Below, one piece after another: positions 35,811-46,559 of a stretch of 64,000 bases of DNA. Every line of letters starts with the position of its first letter. Position 1 is the first letter of the stretch. A program made the translations under genes and the position numbers. The notes beneath the pieces are model-generated. The model did not search any database and was not told the DNA's origin. It saw nothing but the letters and a program-made list of their open reading frames with translations. Origin of the DNA: Rosellinia necatrix (Eukaryota; Ascomycota; Sordariomycetes; Xylariales; Xylariaceae); NCBI GenBank assembly GCA_021209875.1, contig JAGYVD010000006.1, positions 372,001 through 436,000 of the forward strand, in the 5' to 3' direction.

Positions 35811-37706
35811 CGGATGGCATATACTTTCTCTATTTTAGATATGATTAACTTAAAACCGGGGTAATTTGCCCTTAACAAAAAAAAAAAAAAAGTCAAGTAT
35901 GTCTACGACAACCCGGGAGTGTTTCACGGCTTCTTAACTTCCCCTCAGCAGACACGGGCCTTCTGGACTACGGCATCGGCGGGGTAGACATGGTGGGAGA
36001 GGAGGACCGAGGTAAGGTAGCTTTTGGCACCACGGCTCTTCATTCCCGTGTAAACCCCAGGTATTGCCTGAAATAAACCCCAGGTGTTGCCCGACGATAC
36101 AACACGAGGTTGCAACCAAACGCAAGATACTCACTCTCTTTACACATATAGCCGTGTAGGCTATCGAAAATAAGATTGCCTCTAACATGGACAGACCCGG
36201 TGATCATGGTGTGATGCGGGACCGGGCAGGGTCGTTGGACCCAATGCCATGGTCTCGTCAGAGCTTTATACTTCATTTAACGTTCCCGTATTCATGCATA
36301 AGCTTCCCTACCACGGTGATGTGCCCGGGTACACTAGTGTAAGCTCCTATTTAGGAGTTGATGAATGGATTAGGGGCCACGGAATCATAGACATGTCCCA
36401 GGTACATAGCTCATGTCTTGGTGTAAGTGGGATGGCGGGGTAGCGGGGTACCAAGAACGCATTCCGCAGGATAAAACCATCGCTTTTCAGTGACTTTTTT
36501 TTTTTTTTTTTCGCGCCTCTAAACGCTTTCTAAAGCACTTAATCACCGTATAAGGCGTGGAGGCTTTTCGTAATGCCCGTTATGTATGTATACGTAGTAG
36601 ATGGGATATTGTTGCGAAACAGGACACCGTCAATCTACGGTGACACCTGTTTTAGAGTAAGCTTCATTTGCTGCATCATCCAATTGCTTGTTTTTCGAGG
36701 CTTTTCCGCATTAATTGAGATCTCTTACATTCTTATTCTCTTCTTAGTCAATACTCTTACTGTAACCACTGCATATTTATCTCCCTTTAAAATTTAGACG
36801 TGGCGCTTCCATTCGGGGGATGTCCATGTCTACTCATCCTCCCCTTTCACACGGTTGGCTTTTGTGGCGGCTGCTCAGATATCGTCGATAGCGGCTTAAG
36901 GAGTCTTGGGGAATGATACTCAGCATTATATACTACCATCGTGAATGAGCCTCATCGGGTCGTGCCGGCTTCTTCCGGTTGCGCAGTCTAGCCCTCTTCT
37001 TCTTCCAAGTTCGGCTTCACTCTTGGATTGCCGCAACCATTTGTTGTCAGTAGCTGCTAATAGCCCAATAACAGTCCGTGCGTGCCTCTAGAATGCGCTG
37101 CCTATCGAAACGCCGTGATACTTCACGCCTCCGCAGGATTCTTGAAAAATTGCCTGGTAAAATGCCAACCTTATTCTTTCTTACTATTGTTTGATGCTCC
37201 GGCCACGGCTCTATGGTAAATACTATCTTTAGCATCCGCCTCCTATAGCTGGTCCTGTCCGGATTCCCATGCCTGAAGGAGTTTTAGATTGGATGCCGAA
37301 TGCTAAGTATAATGCAAGGAAGGCAAGCCCCGGTGAGCAAGTATTTTAGATTTCGGAAGCTGGGGAGGATAAAAATGGGCCTTCATCTGTGATAAAGGTA
37401 TCAGATTAACTTCGCGACTCGCTCTTTACGACAGACGAAGGTTTTCGAATGCAGGATAGCCGCCACACTCACGAACTATCGGAATTCCCTTATAGCAGGG
37501 GACCTTCCCATTTTCCCACGTCTCCTTCGGTTTTTTTTTTTTTGGTTTTCCTTCCTTGAAAATTATGATCACGAACGCACTCAACAGCCCATCCTAGCCT
37601 CAGAGAACAACACACCCTCCCTCGATAGTTGTCCTGGCGTCCATTTGTCTATCTATTATCGGCATCTTAGTTACCCCCACTCCATCTATCATCTACCAAC
37701 AGCAAA
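35811..37706. promoter_or_regulatory. Divergent intergenic region between MmgE/PrpD and sugar transporter genes
   Basis: 1.9 kb separates the two start codons, so this carries both promoters. It contains A and T homopolymers (35876-35892, about 36498-36512, 37531-37544) and a directly repeated caggt(a/g)ttgcc segment near 36058-36092. I cannot assign factor sites. No gene supported. Confidence 0.4.
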
Positions 37707-39497
37707 ATGCGCTGGCATAGACCATGGGGTACGCAGGCGAACCCTGTTGCTCATACATCACCCCAAAGGGAAGCAAAGCTTAATGGAAAGATAACCTATC
37801 TCGCCTGCGTCGTGGGGCTCATCGCCAGCATTGGAGGTTTCATGTTCGGATACGTGAGGTGCGCGGCTGGGCTCTTCCCCCAACCCACGCTCAGCCTGGG
37901 CATACTAACAGGTTTCTGTGGCAGCGGTCAAATCTCGGGGTACTTCGGCATGGAGGACTTCGCGCACCGATTCGGGGACCCTGACGGCTCCTTCAGTCCC
38001 GCGAAGCAGGGTACTATTGTAGGTATGTTAGCCGTGGGCTGTCTCATCGGCGCCTTGGTCGCCGGTAGGTTGGCCGACACACTGGGCCGGCGTCGTGCTA
38101 TCTCGGCCTTCGCGTTTTGGGCTACTGTTGGAAATGCAATCGAAATCACGTCCGAACACTCTTGGTACCAGTTTGCCATCGGACGGTTCACCACCGGCAT
38201 CTCTATCGGCTCCTTGTCCGTTGTGGTCCCCATGTACCAGTCGGAATGCAGTCCAGCAATCATTCGGGGTATCTTGGTCTCTACATATCAGCTATTTATC
38301 ACTTTCGGTATTTGGAGTAGCTATATAGCAGACTGGATCACCTCCGAGGTACCGGACAGTGCCTCGTGGCGTGTCCCTAACGGTCTTGGCTTTATCTGGT
38401 CCCTCTTCCTCGGCGTTAGCATCCTTCTGCTTCCGGAGAGCCCACGATATGCGTGCATGAAGGGCCATACACGTGAAGCCGGACGAACCATTGCCCAACT
38501 GACTGGCCTGGACGAGCATAATCCCATAGTGAGCGAGCAACTCAGAGAAATAGTTGACAAGCTCAAAGAAGAGAACGAAAAGGGGAAAGCCAATTGGGTA
38601 GAGATCTTTACCGGCCCTCGCATGTTTTACCGAACCATTCTAGGAATCATCCTTCAGGCAGGCCAGCAGCTGACTGGTGCCAACTTCTTCTTCTACTATG
38701 GTACCACTATTTTCAAATCCACGGGTCTGAGCAATAGTTATATTACACAGATCATCCTGGGAAGTGTTAACATGGCTTGCACCTTTGCGGGCCTCTATGT
38801 GGTCCAAAGGGTTGGCCGGCGCAAAGCGCTCATGGCCGGCGCGGCGTGGATTTTTCTTTCCTTCCTGTAAATCGTTCTCTTTTCCATACAGATGTCATGG
38901 GGTGATGCTAATAGATTATAGGATTTACGCTATGGTGGGTTCATTTGCGTTGGACTCGACAAACCCACAAAACACCCCCATAGCTGGTTCGGTCCTCATT
39001 GTATGTTCCGCCCTCGCCATCGCCGCTTTTGCTACCACGTGGGGACCTATAGTATGGGCTGTTGTAGCCGAGCTTTATCCTACCCGTTACCGCGCTCCGT
39101 GCATGGCTCTGGCCACGGCATCCAACTGGTTTTGGAATTTTCTGATCTCATTTTTGTAAGCTTCCGCATGAAACTCATCTTGATTTTACCCTAACAACTT
39201 CCTAGCACGCGATTTATTACCGACGAGATTCATTACTGGTATGGATTGGTATTTGGAAGCGCTTGCCTGGCTCTCGTGTTCATCGTATTCTTCTTCATGA
39301 TGGAAACCAAAGACCGCAGCTTAGAAGATATCGATACTATGTATTTGTTGCGCGTGAACCCTAGACGTTCGACAAAATGGGTTCGAGTCGGTTTTGGTAC
39401 TGACCTTCCAACGGTCCTTCGACGCGGGCAGGAGAGTGATCAAGGCCAAAGACAAGAACCAAGCCAAAAACAGGGGGGTGAAGCTGTCGAAGCTTGA
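37707..39497 (+). CDS. MFS sugar transporter (hexose/quinate-type sugar porter)
   Basis: Plasma-membrane 12-TM sugar porter. Exons 37707-37858, 37925-38866, 38922-39155 and 39206-39497 (introns 66, 55 and 50 bp with branch ctaac or ctaat) close at 539 residues. Family motifs: GGFMFGY then SGQISGYFG across the first junction, GRLADTLGRRRA between TM2 and TM3, the PESPRYACMKG loop after TM6, the sugar-binding QQLTGANFFFYYG in TM7, GRRKALMAG, and ELYPTRYRAP; the end METKDRSLEDID is the usual C-terminal signature. Position after FGY is Val where most porters have Asp. A long Gln-rich tail (about 50 residues) follows. Substrate unknown. Divergent from the MmgE/PrpD gene, which may hint at a shared catabolic task (inference). 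Confidence 0.92.
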
Positions 39498-40827
39498 GCA
39501 AAACTTGACAAATGGTTTAGGTGGATATCAACATGCACCGATAATGTGGCTGAAAGTTGGGTGTTTTTGTGAAGAAGTTGATGCATTCTCGCCTGTTTTT
39601 ATTGCTTCCCGCTGGCGAAAATGATTTCTAAACTAGTAATAATAATAATATCGGGCCTGTTGGCAACAACTATCCCCCAAACCGTAACGTAAAACGTGAA
39701 GCCCTCGGCTGCAAAGGTGATGGCATGCGACCCTTATCTGGGTACAATATAAAACCAAGATCCTTGGCCCAGCTTTCAAATGGAGGAGGTAGCAAATTCT
39801 GCTTCACAAGTTGCCCCCCTAACTCTTTGTGGTCCAGCAGAATTTGCACCAGCGCCCCAGCACTGTCATCCTCACCGCCATTCCGAGACTCCAAACGTCT
39901 TTTTAACCACACACAAAGCGGTATGTCTCTGATGTTGAGTAATTCTCATATTTACATCGAGCAACGACACTTCTTGCTTCGCTACGGGGTTATATGGGCG
40001 ATCGGAGTGTAAGATACAGGGATGTGTCGAGGAAATGGGAGGGAGGGGAGGGGGGAGGGGGGGGGGTTGAGTAAAAAATTGCGGCAAGACCCTACCTACC
40101 TGAGTAACTTGTTGGGCTATCATGAGCTAAGGAATTCCGACCTCTGAAGTAACTAACCCGCAAGAGCCGCTCGATGATAGCAGGGGCGTGAGAATACCAA
40201 GCGTAGCTGTTAGTTAGGATGACATATCACAAGCTCTAGCGTGAAGGTGCCCTGAACTTTGGCGAACCAGCAGCACGAAATGGGATGCTGGTTCACGAGC
40301 CTTGCTGCAGCCTTGAGAGACCGCAAAGAAAGATAGCAGCTCCTCAGAGATCCGGAATGCTAGTGCAACTGGTAGCCGTCGGTCGGCAGGGGGTTGCGGT
40401 ATAGGGTTGACCGAGTGTTGATTCTACAAGCCCATACAGCACACTGATATCACCGACCTGCGCCCTACGGCCGCGGTTGGGCCTCAAGTCAGATGTTGTG
40501 ACTCGATCGTATGTGTTTGGCGAAAGAAATAAGACTATCCCGGACAACGGCAGGCCATTCACCGCAGATGTGCTTTTGCTTTGGTGTACAACCTGGATGT
40601 GAACAGAATATGATCACTCTTGGGGTATCAAGTGATGCAATGCCGCACCATACTGAAGAGTTCGTTGGTTGTTGTTTAGTTTTTGGTTTCCTGAGCTATC
40701 GTGTTGTGTGAGCAACCTACTTGTAGGATAGCTCTATACCATGTACCGTATTAAAATAGATACATAACTATGTTCAAACCCCAAGAAGAAGGAAAAAGAG
40801 TGTGTCGTTTAATGAACTAGAATTAAG
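39498..40827. other. Intergenic
   Basis: (AAT)n near 39640 and a G-rich run near 40040-40070. No supported gene. Confidence 0.45.
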
Positions 40828-40832
40828 AAAAA
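40828..40832 (-). terminator. RNA polymerase III terminator of the tRNA
   Basis: Five Ts on the minus strand lie 18 bases past the tRNA 3' end, as expected for Pol III. Confidence 0.6.
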
Positions 40833-40850
40833 GAGGAATATTTCATTCCC

Positions 40851-40922
40851 TGCTGTAACGGCGAATCGAACGCCGGTCCCAGGCTTGGAAGGCTTGGATG
40901 ATAACCACTACACTACTACAGC
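40851..40922 (-). tRNA. tRNA-Gly (anticodon UCC), no intron
   Basis: 72 bases fold as a cloverleaf on the minus strand: acceptor GCTGTAG/TTACAGC (one G-T pair), D arm with AGTGGTTA, anticodon arm CAAGC-CTTCCAA-GCCTG with TCC at the anticodon, a four-base variable loop and a T arm CGGCG-TTCGATT-CGCCG, with discriminator A. The anticodon stem contains one A-C mismatch at the third pair, and the B box has a swapped C-G pair beside the loop, so a weakened or aged copy is possible. Decodes GGA and probably GGG. Confidence 0.82.
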
Positions 40923-42331
40923 TGAAATGTGAAAATCGCCAGTTCACAAGTCCTCAGATTCATGTTTGCATCTGTTCTATGAGATGCCTAACTATTCTTG
41001 AAGTTGTGCTGTGTTGGGAATTGTGGCCAGAGGTTCTTCAGGAACTCAAGGTCTGACTGCCTCAGGGACCCAGCGACATAATGTAGACCGGCCGGCCATT
41101 GGATGCATCAATTCCCTTTCGCCGAGTTTCCCCTTCGTGTATGTGGTTTTATATCAAATAGATGATATTGTTATCGTGGGCTCGAGATAGTTATTATATA
41201 TTAGTGATTCGGGTTCAAACAGCTAGACGTCTATTCCCCCCCTCGGCAGAAAAAGAGGTAAAATGCCACTTACCCGAATGCCATGCCGGAACGGCCACGG
41301 TTAACACCTATTTAGCAACAAATTTGAATGGAGGAAACACGTCCTGGCACATGCCTCCCTCGGAAACCGCTATGTCGATGTTTAGAAGAAACATGAGTGG
41401 GATATTTAATATGAAACTTGGGTCGATCTGCCTTTTACCAGCCACGTCTGCAATGCCTATCTAGGATGTCGATTGACATGTAATGGTGCTGTACCGCCCG
41501 AGGGAGGAACGGCAGGGGCTCTAACTTAAGATAGGAATGCAAGGTGACCTCGAACAAGTCCAAAATACATGCGACCCAATTTGCTGCTTTCAAAGCCGGT
41601 GCTCGGTACTGCAGGTAAGCTTTTGTTCGCTCCGTGCCACCTAAAACGTCGCTGCAGGCAACAGGGACACATTTAACTATGTAATGTCACATTGCATACA
41701 CCTTTCTTTATTTTTATGAGTTTTTACTTGAGCTATGCTTATCTGAGCTTGACCGGTGCCTGCTTGGGCTATGCTTGAACTTCTCCTGTCGAAGTTTTCA
41801 TACTGATATTAAAGAACACCCTAGATAAGTGTATCAGTTTGAGTCAGAATTACCACATTTACTCAGCTATCTTCTTATCTTTTGAAGAGCGGTGTCCCAA
41901 GATATCGCCACAGTCGAAGGAGATGGATTGAGAATAGGCAAGGCTGTTTGTAGACTAGTATTTAGGTCTCGCTATTTTTGGCCCATCACACCATTGAGGT
42001 TTACGGGACGTAATCCGGGTCGACAAATGTCGTTATGGAAATGATTGTTGCATAAACAATGGCTTTCGTTTGTGTTAATCGGCCAAACAACGATATTGTG
42101 GGCCTAATTTTGTATCAGCCTCTTTGAGTCATTATTTACTATCAATAAACCTTGTTCGATTCCACTTTGTAATGAAAGCCACCGTTGTAATTATTCAGGT
42201 GCCCCCGAGACAAAGATGAATGGTAGTTAAAAGGAGACGGCGGATCGTATGGGACTCGGTAAAGCCCTACATCAACAGAGCAATTTCACTTCGTACGAGC
42301 ACTCTGAGATCACGACACTGTCATTTTAAAC
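40923..42331. other. Intergenic
   Basis: AT-richer sequence with no supported gene; the 100-codon frame at 41162-41464 has no domain. Confidence 0.45.
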
Positions 42332-43417
42332 ATGGCGGGCACAAATTATGGCAACAGGCCAACACACGGTAGTAGACCTTACAGGTCCCTCCCTCTACTC
42401 GATGAAGAGGGCGCGGACGACGATGTATGTGTATGGAGAGACGGCCCCGACCTCGGTGACTCCCATGATAGTAGCGATGAGCCCTTGTCGGAGCGCCTGC
42501 AGCGGTTAGGAATCAGGTCTGGTAGAGAGAAACGCGATCAACGTATGAAGGAGCCTAAGAGAACCAAGAAGGGTGAGAGGGCCGAGACGGCCTCGAGTAC
42601 GGAAACAGAGACTAGCCATTATACTGGGCTTGCTCCGTCCGCCGGCATCGACCCAAACACGGGCAGACTGACGGGGGAAGCGTTTCGCGAACGGGAAATC
42701 CAATACGCACTCTCGACGACGCGAAGGAATCTCACGCACATCTCCCAATTCATGCTTAAGCTCGAGGCTCGTGCGGGGACGACGACCAAAGAGGGCATAC
42801 GACAAACGCTCGACGCGACGGTTCAGGACCTGCATTACGACTTCGACACCTGCGGCGCCGATGGCGGCGCTCCGGACGCCGACCACAAGAGCGAGATCGA
42901 GGAGATCAAGCACCTGTCGGAGGAACTTTACGACCGGCTGCATCTTATCGATCGTTACTGGCGTCGCGCGTCACGAGAGGCGCGCGATGCCGAGGGACGC
43001 ACCCCGAAGATCGAGATCCTGGGCGAACGGGACATAAGAGACTGGATCAAGGTCGAGCTGGGGTCGAACCATCTGGCGACCGAGGACGCATGCTACTACA
43101 CGATCGAGGACCTGGTATCCGGCCGTACCTTCTGGAGCTGGGGCACTTACTTACAGGAATCGTGCCAGTTCGGGGACCATCCCAGCGAGCAGGCCAAGCT
43201 CGTCGCGCTGGCGTGGCGGTTTCTAGACCGCAACTTGCGAGGGCCGCGGCCGGCCAACCCGACTACCTTTGAACAGTTCATCGCCGAGCTTGACGCGAGA
43301 AGGAAAACCGGCGCATGGGACGAATTGCGGCAGAACCCGAAGAAGCAGGAGGCTGACGATGCAAAGGCATGGCAAGCGATGCGGTACTATTGGTCATCGA
43401 GGACGGCGCCAGGCTAG
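42332..43417 (+). CDS. Hypothetical charged protein, 361 residues
   Basis: Not recognised. Single exon from ATG 42332. The first 115 residues are acidic then basic and disordered (DEEGADDDVCVWRDG, then KEPKRTKKGERAET). From about residue 125 it becomes helical: AFREREIQYALSTTRRNLTH, a stretch DLHYDFDTCGADGG, a likely coiled coil HKSEIEEIKHLSEELYDRLH, and a C-terminal part with SGRTFWSWGTYLQESCQF and WRFLDRNLRGPRP. No signal peptide or membrane segment. Codon use matches housekeeping neighbours rather than the polyketide synthase. It stands just outside the metabolite cluster and I see no reason to count it in. Confidence 0.8.
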   Translation: MAGTNYGNRPTHGSRPYRSLPLLDEEGADDDVCVWRDGPDLGDSHDSSDEPLSERLQRLGIRSGREKRDQRMKEPKRTKKGERAETASSTETETSHYTGLAPSAGIDPNTGRLTGEAFREREIQYALSTTRRNLTHISQFMLKLEARAGTTTKEGIRQTLDATVQDLHYDFDTCGADGGAPDADHKSEIEEIKHLSEELYDRLHLIDRYWRRASREARDAEGRTPKIEILGERDIRDWIKVELGSNHLATEDACYYTIEDLVSGRTFWSWGTYLQESCQFGDHPSEQAKLVALAWRFLDRNLRGPRPANPTTFEQFIAELDARRKTGAWDELRQNPKKQEADDAKAWQAMRYYWSSRTAPG

Positions 43418-44386
43418 AGGAGACAGACTCAATTCAACCTGAGTTTATGAACTGCTTGTAACTTGTAGACGAGTGGTCTTGGGTAGTGATCTAACTCAAC
43501 TTAGTTCCTCAGATAGTTAGTTAATATCTAGCTGTAAGACAAGACTCATATCTATAAGCACGAAGTATGCTTTAAGTGATAAATATTGTTAGGCCTCATC
43601 TTTTCGTAAACCTATGAATTGAGATTTGAGATGAGTGGTCATAAAGAGGGCGCGCGGAAGGAGTCGTGTTTGTTTGTCCGTGCAAGATAGGTCATATAGG
43701 GCCGCATCCATATCCCTTCACATGCTCGATGAGTGATGAATCTGCGACGGCCGCTATTTCAACACTCATATCTTGAAACGTGGAAGATGTCGTGGGCTGG
43801 TGCTCGTTGTGCAACGTTTCACACGTAGAGAATATCCTCGAGTAATAAAAAAGAGTAGTGGGATTGAAGGGCTCTATCACAAGCTAATCTTTGTTTTCTC
43901 ATTTTGCCAGTTAGTTAGTTAACTTATCCCTATTTTAATTACGGTTGGAAGTATGTAAGCAGTTTAGGTATAGGTAGGTAGGTATGGTCTAGTGGAGGTT
44001 ATAGGGGACAGAAATTGCCCCTCGATGCAGCCTGGCTTAGGCACTGAATACGCTAACTTGTAGGTATGGTTACGGGTACCTACCACCACCCAACTTCCAA
44101 GGTTCTAGGTTCTTTCTCTGTCCCAATTCGTGGAAGCGAGTTAACAACCAATCGCAGACATTTATCTGACCTACAGGCTTGGACCGCCCCTGTGTAAGCA
44201 GCGGTAGCGCGAAGGTACAGGCGGTTATCTAGGTCTCCAGGGATACCAGCTACACATTCCTAACTTACCTTCTCAATCTTCAACTGCACCTGGAGTACAT
44301 CAGCATTCCTTTTTAAATCCATTTCTTACTGGCTGTGAATAATCTATCCAGCCTATGTCTATGTTCTCGCAGCGAATCGGTCCACT
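43418..44386. other. Intergenic, left edge of metabolite cluster
   Basis: Contains TAGGTAGGTAGG near 43972-43984 and TACCTACC near 44078. It would carry the P450 promoter. No gene supported. Confidence 0.45.
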
Positions 44387-46324
44387 ATGAACGGGATTCA
44401 AGCCTTATTTCCAAATGAGGGGATGCCACTACTCCTGCTTACAGTGGTACTATTAGCCGTACGTCGAGAGAAGAGAATAGGTGAGCTGCGCCCTTGATTC
44501 TGACATATGAATGACAATACACCCAGGGAGCTGCATATCTAACCTATCACTGCACTTACCTGCTCTACTTCCATCCCCTGGCTAGCTTCCCCGGGCCAAG
44601 GATTGCTGCGGTTTCGAATGCCTGGTACGCATATCATTGGTAAGATTGCCGTAGCCTACCGAGGTCCGGTCACTATTTTCTCCCGTTTACAACAAACCAG
44701 GCTTTCGGGACGATATCCTTGGGCCACGGAGAAAGTGCTAAAGGCGTACGGTATGTATTGACAAACGGCTGGTTGACGTCACAGTCCGTACTGAAACTTG
44801 TATAGGAGATGTCGTACGGATTGCGCCCAATGAGCTTCTATTCTTCACCCCAGAAGCATTCGCCGGTGAGTAGGATAGCCGGGGCCGATTTGGCAAGCAG
44901 AACATTGCTGAGTGGTACATGACCTAGACATTTACTCTCCGCACGTCAAGAACCATGAGATCTTCCACAAGACAGATATAAACAACCGTGGTGATAAGCA
45001 TGGCGGCCTCCTCTTCGAGCAAGATCCAGTACGGCATCGACAGGTAGCCAAGCAGGTCGCTCCCGCCTTTAGTTCAAGATCAACACGAGCCAAGGAACCA
45101 AGACTACACAAGTATATCGATGCCTTCGTGTCCAAGATGCGCGCCTTTGAGGGTGATGGTGTTGATGTTTCGAAGTGGTGTAACTGGCTCGCTATGGACA
45201 TATCTGCTGATATGGCCTATAACCGTGAAATGAATCAGATGAAAGAGAGTGAGCGCTAATTCGACGACCGAAAAAAAAGTTGAAGGAATACTGAACAAGC
45301 CTAGTGAAGAACTCGGCGTTTCTTAACGTGCTATTAGGTTTCAATGCCTTCACGACGATCGATCAGGTCTCTAAGCGGTTTTCGATCCTCGGCAGGCTTA
45401 AATATCTCTTCATACCTTTCTCCGGTGTGCAGTCGATGAAGGAGATGAACCAAACCAGCAGAGAAGAGCTCCGGCGCCGGATCGAGAAGAAAGGCGACAC
45501 GGAGAATCTCGATTTCTTCGAACAACTGGTACCCGCCGGGCGTGTCGTCCCTAGCGACCCCGAAGACTTTCGACACCTGGAACAAGTTGCTACACAGCTC
45601 TTATTTGCTGGCTTTGAGCCTGTCTCGGCGTGGATCTACAGCACCCTGTTCCAACTCGTCAACCACGAGGAGTGCCTGGACCTGCTGACCAGGGAAATCA
45701 GACAAGCCTTTTCTCGTTACGATGATATATCTTCTGCCGGCCTGGCGAGATTAGACTACTTGAATGCGTGCCTTGAGGAATCTATGCGCCTCCTGCCGAG
45801 CAACAACACCGGGCTACCTCGCGTGAGCCCCGGCGCGACTGTCGACGGGACATATGTTCCACCAGGAGTACGCCTAGCCCACCTTCCTAGACCCCAGACC
45901 CCATCCCCGTTTTCGCGGTTAGAGGTTGTTCAGTGAGTTGTGTGATACAAGGCAAGCTGACGAATCGAGTGAACCCGAACAGGTGACAGTGCAAACCAGC
46001 ATGTTTGCTACGACGCGAAGCCCGCGCTACTTTCATGACCCGCTCCATTTCGACCCCCGGCGATGGCTCAACGACGAGCATCCTCTGTACGACCCCAGGT
46101 TCTCGGAGGACAGGATCAGGGATGCGTTGCCGTTCAGTCAGGGACCAAGGCAATGCCTGGGGAAAGACATAGCCTGGACACAAGTGAGACTATTCGTGGG
46201 GAAAGTCCTTTGGACATATGACATCAACCAACACCCCGGGAAGCCATTGGATTTTGAGCGAGACTTCATCACTTATGGGTTTTGGGTCAAGCCTGAACTC
46301 CGAATTCACTTTGTTGCGAGATAG
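44387..46324 (+). CDS. Cytochrome P450 monooxygenase, seven exons
   Basis: ER-anchored heme monooxygenase, likely oxidising the cluster product. Exons 44387-44458, 44527-44639, 44701-44750, 44806-44865, 44928-45248, 45305-45867 and 45983-46324 close at 506 residues. It opens with a hydrophobic anchor (MPLLLLTVVLLA) and the proline-rich HPLASFPGPR hinge. FADIYSPHVKNHEIFHKTD and FEQDPVRHRQVAKQVAPAFS are typical of fungal metabolite P450s. Then come I-helix AGFEPVS (307-313), ExxR E364-R367 (LEESMRLLP), FDPRRW (416) and the heme loop FSQGPRQCLG with Cys451. Pro311 stands where the I-helix Thr usually is. Its 3' end is 235 bases from the convergent MFS gene. The first intron could use a second donor at 44481, but only the gtacgt donor keeps frame. 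Confidence 0.9.
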
Positions 46325-46559
46325 AAGACTAGGAGTAGACATGGACGAGAGACTTTGGTGGTTCAAATACGATGGTGGGGTGGATAGGAACGAGGAAGAT
46401 TGATAAGACCGTAGGTGATGTATATCACGTTTTAAATACATTCACTCTGAGCAGTTATTGGATAGCGACTGTAGATTAAATAAATCTGTAGAATCACTCC
46501 CGATTCAATCTTCACGTTTCAGCATGCCATTTATTCGAGCTATCTTAATCTCGAGACAC

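Noticed and set aside
37855..37924. Reading straight through the first intron of the sugar transporter
   Set aside because: The frame happens to stay open, but a 66-bp intron with a ctaac branch restores FGY-V-SGQISGYFG, the family pattern.
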